Assembly: GCA_030630395.1 (NCBI GenBank)
Contig: DAOVNE010000039.1
Span: forward strand, 1 to 8,220
Reading direction: 5' to 3'
Length of the DNA: 8,220 bases
Source of the DNA: Candidatus Eiseniibacteriota bacterium
GTDB taxonomy: Bacteria > Joyebacterota > Joyebacteria > Joyebacterales > Joyebacteraceae
The notes beneath the pieces are model-generated. The model saw only the letters and a program-made list of their open reading frames with translations. It had not been told where the DNA came from and searched no databases. Made by a program: the position numbers and the translations under genes. Shown piece after piece: positions 6,703-8,220 of this stretch. Numbering within the stretch: position 1 is the first letter of the stretch; every line of letters begins with the position of its first letter.

Positions 6703-7878
6703 TCAGTTCTCCCTCGCGAACGTGAGGCACACGACGTTGTTTCCGAAGCCTCCGAAGTTGCACGTGAACCCGATTCTCGGGTCGGCGACCTGTCGCTTTC
6801 CCGCCTCACCACGAAGCTGATGCACGATCTCGTAGACCTGCGCAACACCGGTGGCCCCGACCGGGTGACCACGCCCCTTGAGCCCTCCGGACGGGTTGAT
6901 CGGGATCTTCCCTCCGATCTGGGTCTCACCGCGCTCCAGGGCCAGATGCCCTTCACCCTTCTTGAAGAAACCGACCTCCTCGCTCTCAACGATCTCGAGG
7001 ATCGTGAAGGCGTCGTGGAGTTCGGCCACTCCGACGTCCGACGGGGACACGCCTGCCATCTTGAACGACTGGGCGGCGGCGCGTCTGACCGCAAGAAGAT
7101 CCGTAGGCTCATCGCGCTCGTGCACGCAGTGCGTGTCGGTCGCCTGCCCAATCCCAGCCAGTCTGACGAGAGGCCTGCCCGTCTTCTCTGCGACCTCGCG
7201 CGTGGCGAGGATCACACTTGCACCTCCGTCCGAGACGGGACAGCAGTCGAAGAACCTGAGTGGATCTGCAACATACGGGTTGTTCGTCAACGCCTCCGGT
7301 GAATCGAGGATGCCCTCGACCGTGATCGCCTGCTGGATGTGCGCAAACTCGTTCAGAAGGGCGTTGTTCTGATTCTTGACCGCGACCATCGCCAGATGAC
7401 GCGACGTGACACCGTACTTGTCCATGTAGGCCCTCGTGAACATACCGGCCAGCGATGGGAGGGTCACACCGTAGATGTACTCGGCCAGTGGGTGCGTGAG
7501 CGTCGCCACGAACTCGGTGACCTCGAGGTTGTTGACCTCGCGCATCCTCTCAGCGCCCGTCACCGCCACGACATCGTGCATGCCCGACGCGACCGCCAGA
7601 AACCCCTGCTTGACCGCGGACCCGCCTGAGGCCGGACCGTTCTCGATGACCTCCGCTCCGGCGGGTGTCAGGCTCAGGGTGTCGACAACGGCACTCGCAA
7701 GCCCGGTCTGGTGGTTCACCCGACCGCTTCCCATGTTCGCGACGTAGAGGTGATCCACCTTTCTGATACCGGCGTCCTTGAGCGCCATCATCACCGGATA
7801 CGCGGCGATCTCGGAGAGTGGGAACTCGAGACGCGTGAACGAGGTGATGCCGATTCCGATTGCGTAGACGTCTCTCAT
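6703..7878 (-). CDS. Thiolase-superfamily (SCP-x/Ltp type) protein lacking the nucleophilic Cys; possible retro-aldolase
   Basis: This 391-residue protein has the normal length and the landmarks of SCP-x/acetyl-CoA acetyltransferase-like thiolases: an N-terminal AIGIGITSFTR strand, CCPVSDGGASVILA around residue 210, HDAF at 288-291, GHPVGATG at 337-344 with the conserved His338, and a C-terminal TCNFGGFGNN loop at 372-381. The catalytic-Cys loop, usually xxCASG, reads ENGPASGG: residue 82 is Pro (codon CCG), so the nucleophile needed for ordinary thiolysis is absent. The following gene encodes a DUF35 protein, the known partner of this subfamily. Cys-less homologues such as Ltp2 work with a DUF35 domain (ChsH2) as retro-aldolases in steroid side-chain degradation, so a C-C cleaving or condensing role on an acyl-CoA is the better guess. 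The start is the ATG overlapping the previous stop, with AAGGGAAGG seven bases upstream. Fold and subfamily are secure; the reaction is inferred. Confidence 0.9.
   Translation of the reverse strand: MRDVYAIGIGITSFTRLEFPLSEIAAYPVMMALKDAGIRKVDHLYVANMGSGRVNHQTGLASAVVDTLSLTPAGAEVIENGPASGGSAVKQGFLAVASGMHDVVAVTGAERMREVNNLEVTEFVATLTHPLAEYIYGVTLPSLAGMFTRAYMDKYGVTSRHLAMVAVKNQNNALLNEFAHIQQAITVEGILDSPEALTNNPYVADPLRFFDCCPVSDGGASVILATREVAEKTGRPLVRLAGIGQATDTHCVHERDEPTDLLAVRRAAAQSFKMAGVSPSDVGVAELHDAFTILEIVESEEVGFFKKGEGHLALERGETQIGGKIPINPSGGLKGRGHPVGATGVAQVYEIVHQLRGEAGKRQVADPRIGFTCNFGGFGNNVVCLTFAREN
6709..6715 (-). promoter_or_regulatory. Ribosome binding site of the DUF35 gene
   Basis: GAGGGAG on the minus strand lies eight bases before the ATG at 6700, inside the last codons of the thiolase-like gene. 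It decides the short start, which places the zinc ribbon at residue 10. Confidence 0.7.
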
Positions 7879-8220
7879 TTCCCCGCCTTCCCTTGCTGCA
7901 TCCAGCGCTGGAGTATGAGAGCCGTGCCGGTCGGATCGTACATGGAGCGAGTCGCCGCGAGAAGATCCTCGGGCGGCGTCGGTGGATCGGAAGGCGGAAG
8001 GATCGCTTCCATCGCCTTTGCCAGAAGAGCATCCGGAACGGGGCGTCTGCCGATCACAAGTGTGCCACGCGCCTTCTCGAAGATCTCCTTCGTGAGCGCG
8101 TAGGAGGGCGGACCACCCAGTTCGTGCGGGATCTCAAACCGCTTCTCGAGGTTGTACTCGATCATCCAACGCCTGAACCCGATCGGTGACTCGGCAACGA
8201 TGAGGACTTCCTCATGACCC
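7875..8220 (-). CDS. C-terminal part of an unrecognised protein (5' end beyond right edge)
   Basis: An open frame enters from the right edge and ends at a TGA at 7877-7875; 114 residues are visible. An internal ATG at 8165 is not a convincing start, because the frame stays open to the edge and the upstream residues look like real protein (a hydrophobic strand, EEVLIVAESP, near the first visible residue). The rest contains a helical stretch, a second short hydrophobic strand (GTLVIGRRPVPDALL), a Pro-rich linker (ILPPSDPPTPPEDLL) and a basic tail ending QQGKAGK. I do not recognise the family and see no catalytic motif, cofactor motif or membrane segment. The stop overlaps the next gene's start as ATGA, so the two are probably translationally coupled and expressed together. 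The alternating strands and helices suggest a soluble alpha/beta protein. It is certainly coding, but its function is unknown. Confidence 0.7.
   Translation of the reverse strand, partial: GHEEVLIVAESPIGFRRWMIEYNLEKRFEIPHELGGPPSYALTKEIFEKARGTLVIGRRPVPDALLAKAMEAILPPSDPPTPPEDLLAATRSMYDPTGTALILQRWMQQGKAGK

Noticed and set aside
6701..6763. N-terminal extension of the DUF35 frame
   Set aside because: It would overlap the end of the thiolase-like gene and add an Arg-rich leader not seen in the family; the ATG at 6700 has a good ribosome binding site.

Overview
All the genes that can be supported lie on the minus strand and form a tight, co-directional array running from the right edge to the left edge. 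Spacings are small: ATGA-type or 1-10 base overlaps at several junctions, 2 bases at another, and none above about 95 bases. Nearly every start has a purine-rich Shine-Dalgarno sequence. This looks like one bacterial catabolic operon, or a large part of one, from a fairly GC-rich (about 60% by eye) and probably uncultured bacterium. The sequence alone does not fix the phylum. No RNA genes, mobile elements, CRISPR arrays or convincing terminators are visible.

In transcription order (right to left) the window holds: (1) the C-terminal part of an unrecognised protein, cut by the right edge; (2) a thiolase-superfamily protein of the SCP-x/Ltp type whose nucleophilic cysteine is replaced by proline; (3) a small DUF35 zinc-ribbon/OB-fold protein, the usual partner of such thiolase-like proteins; (4) a DUF2877 protein (AllH/YlbF-like); (5) an FdrA protein (AllF-like, succinyl-CoA-synthetase-alpha-like); (6) a DUF1116 protein (AllG/YlbE-like); (7) a metal-dependent cyclase-family amidohydrolase (kynurenine formamidase/isatin hydrolase type); (8) the FAD subunit and (9) the [2Fe-2S] subunit of a molybdenum hydroxylase (xanthine dehydrogenase/CO dehydrogenase family), the latter cut by the left edge. 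The catalytic molybdopterin subunit would be expected just beyond the left edge.

Genes 4-6 match the three components of E. coli oxamate carbamoyltransferase (FdrA-YlbE-YlbF, AllFGH), which releases carbamoyl phosphate from oxalurate in anaerobic allantoin use. With a ring-opening cyclase-type hydrolase and a molybdenum hydroxylase, the cluster reads as a catabolic route for a nitrogen heterocycle. The hydroxylase would oxidise the ring, the hydrolase would open a cyclic amide or imide, and the carbamoyltransferase trio would recover the ureido group as carbamoyl phosphate. The Cys-less thiolase with its DUF35 partner may act as a retro-aldolase on a CoA-bound intermediate, as Ltp2/ChsH2 do in steroid side-chain breakdown. 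The individual family assignments are strong; the pathway and substrate are inference. No carbamate kinase, transporter or regulator is visible in the window.
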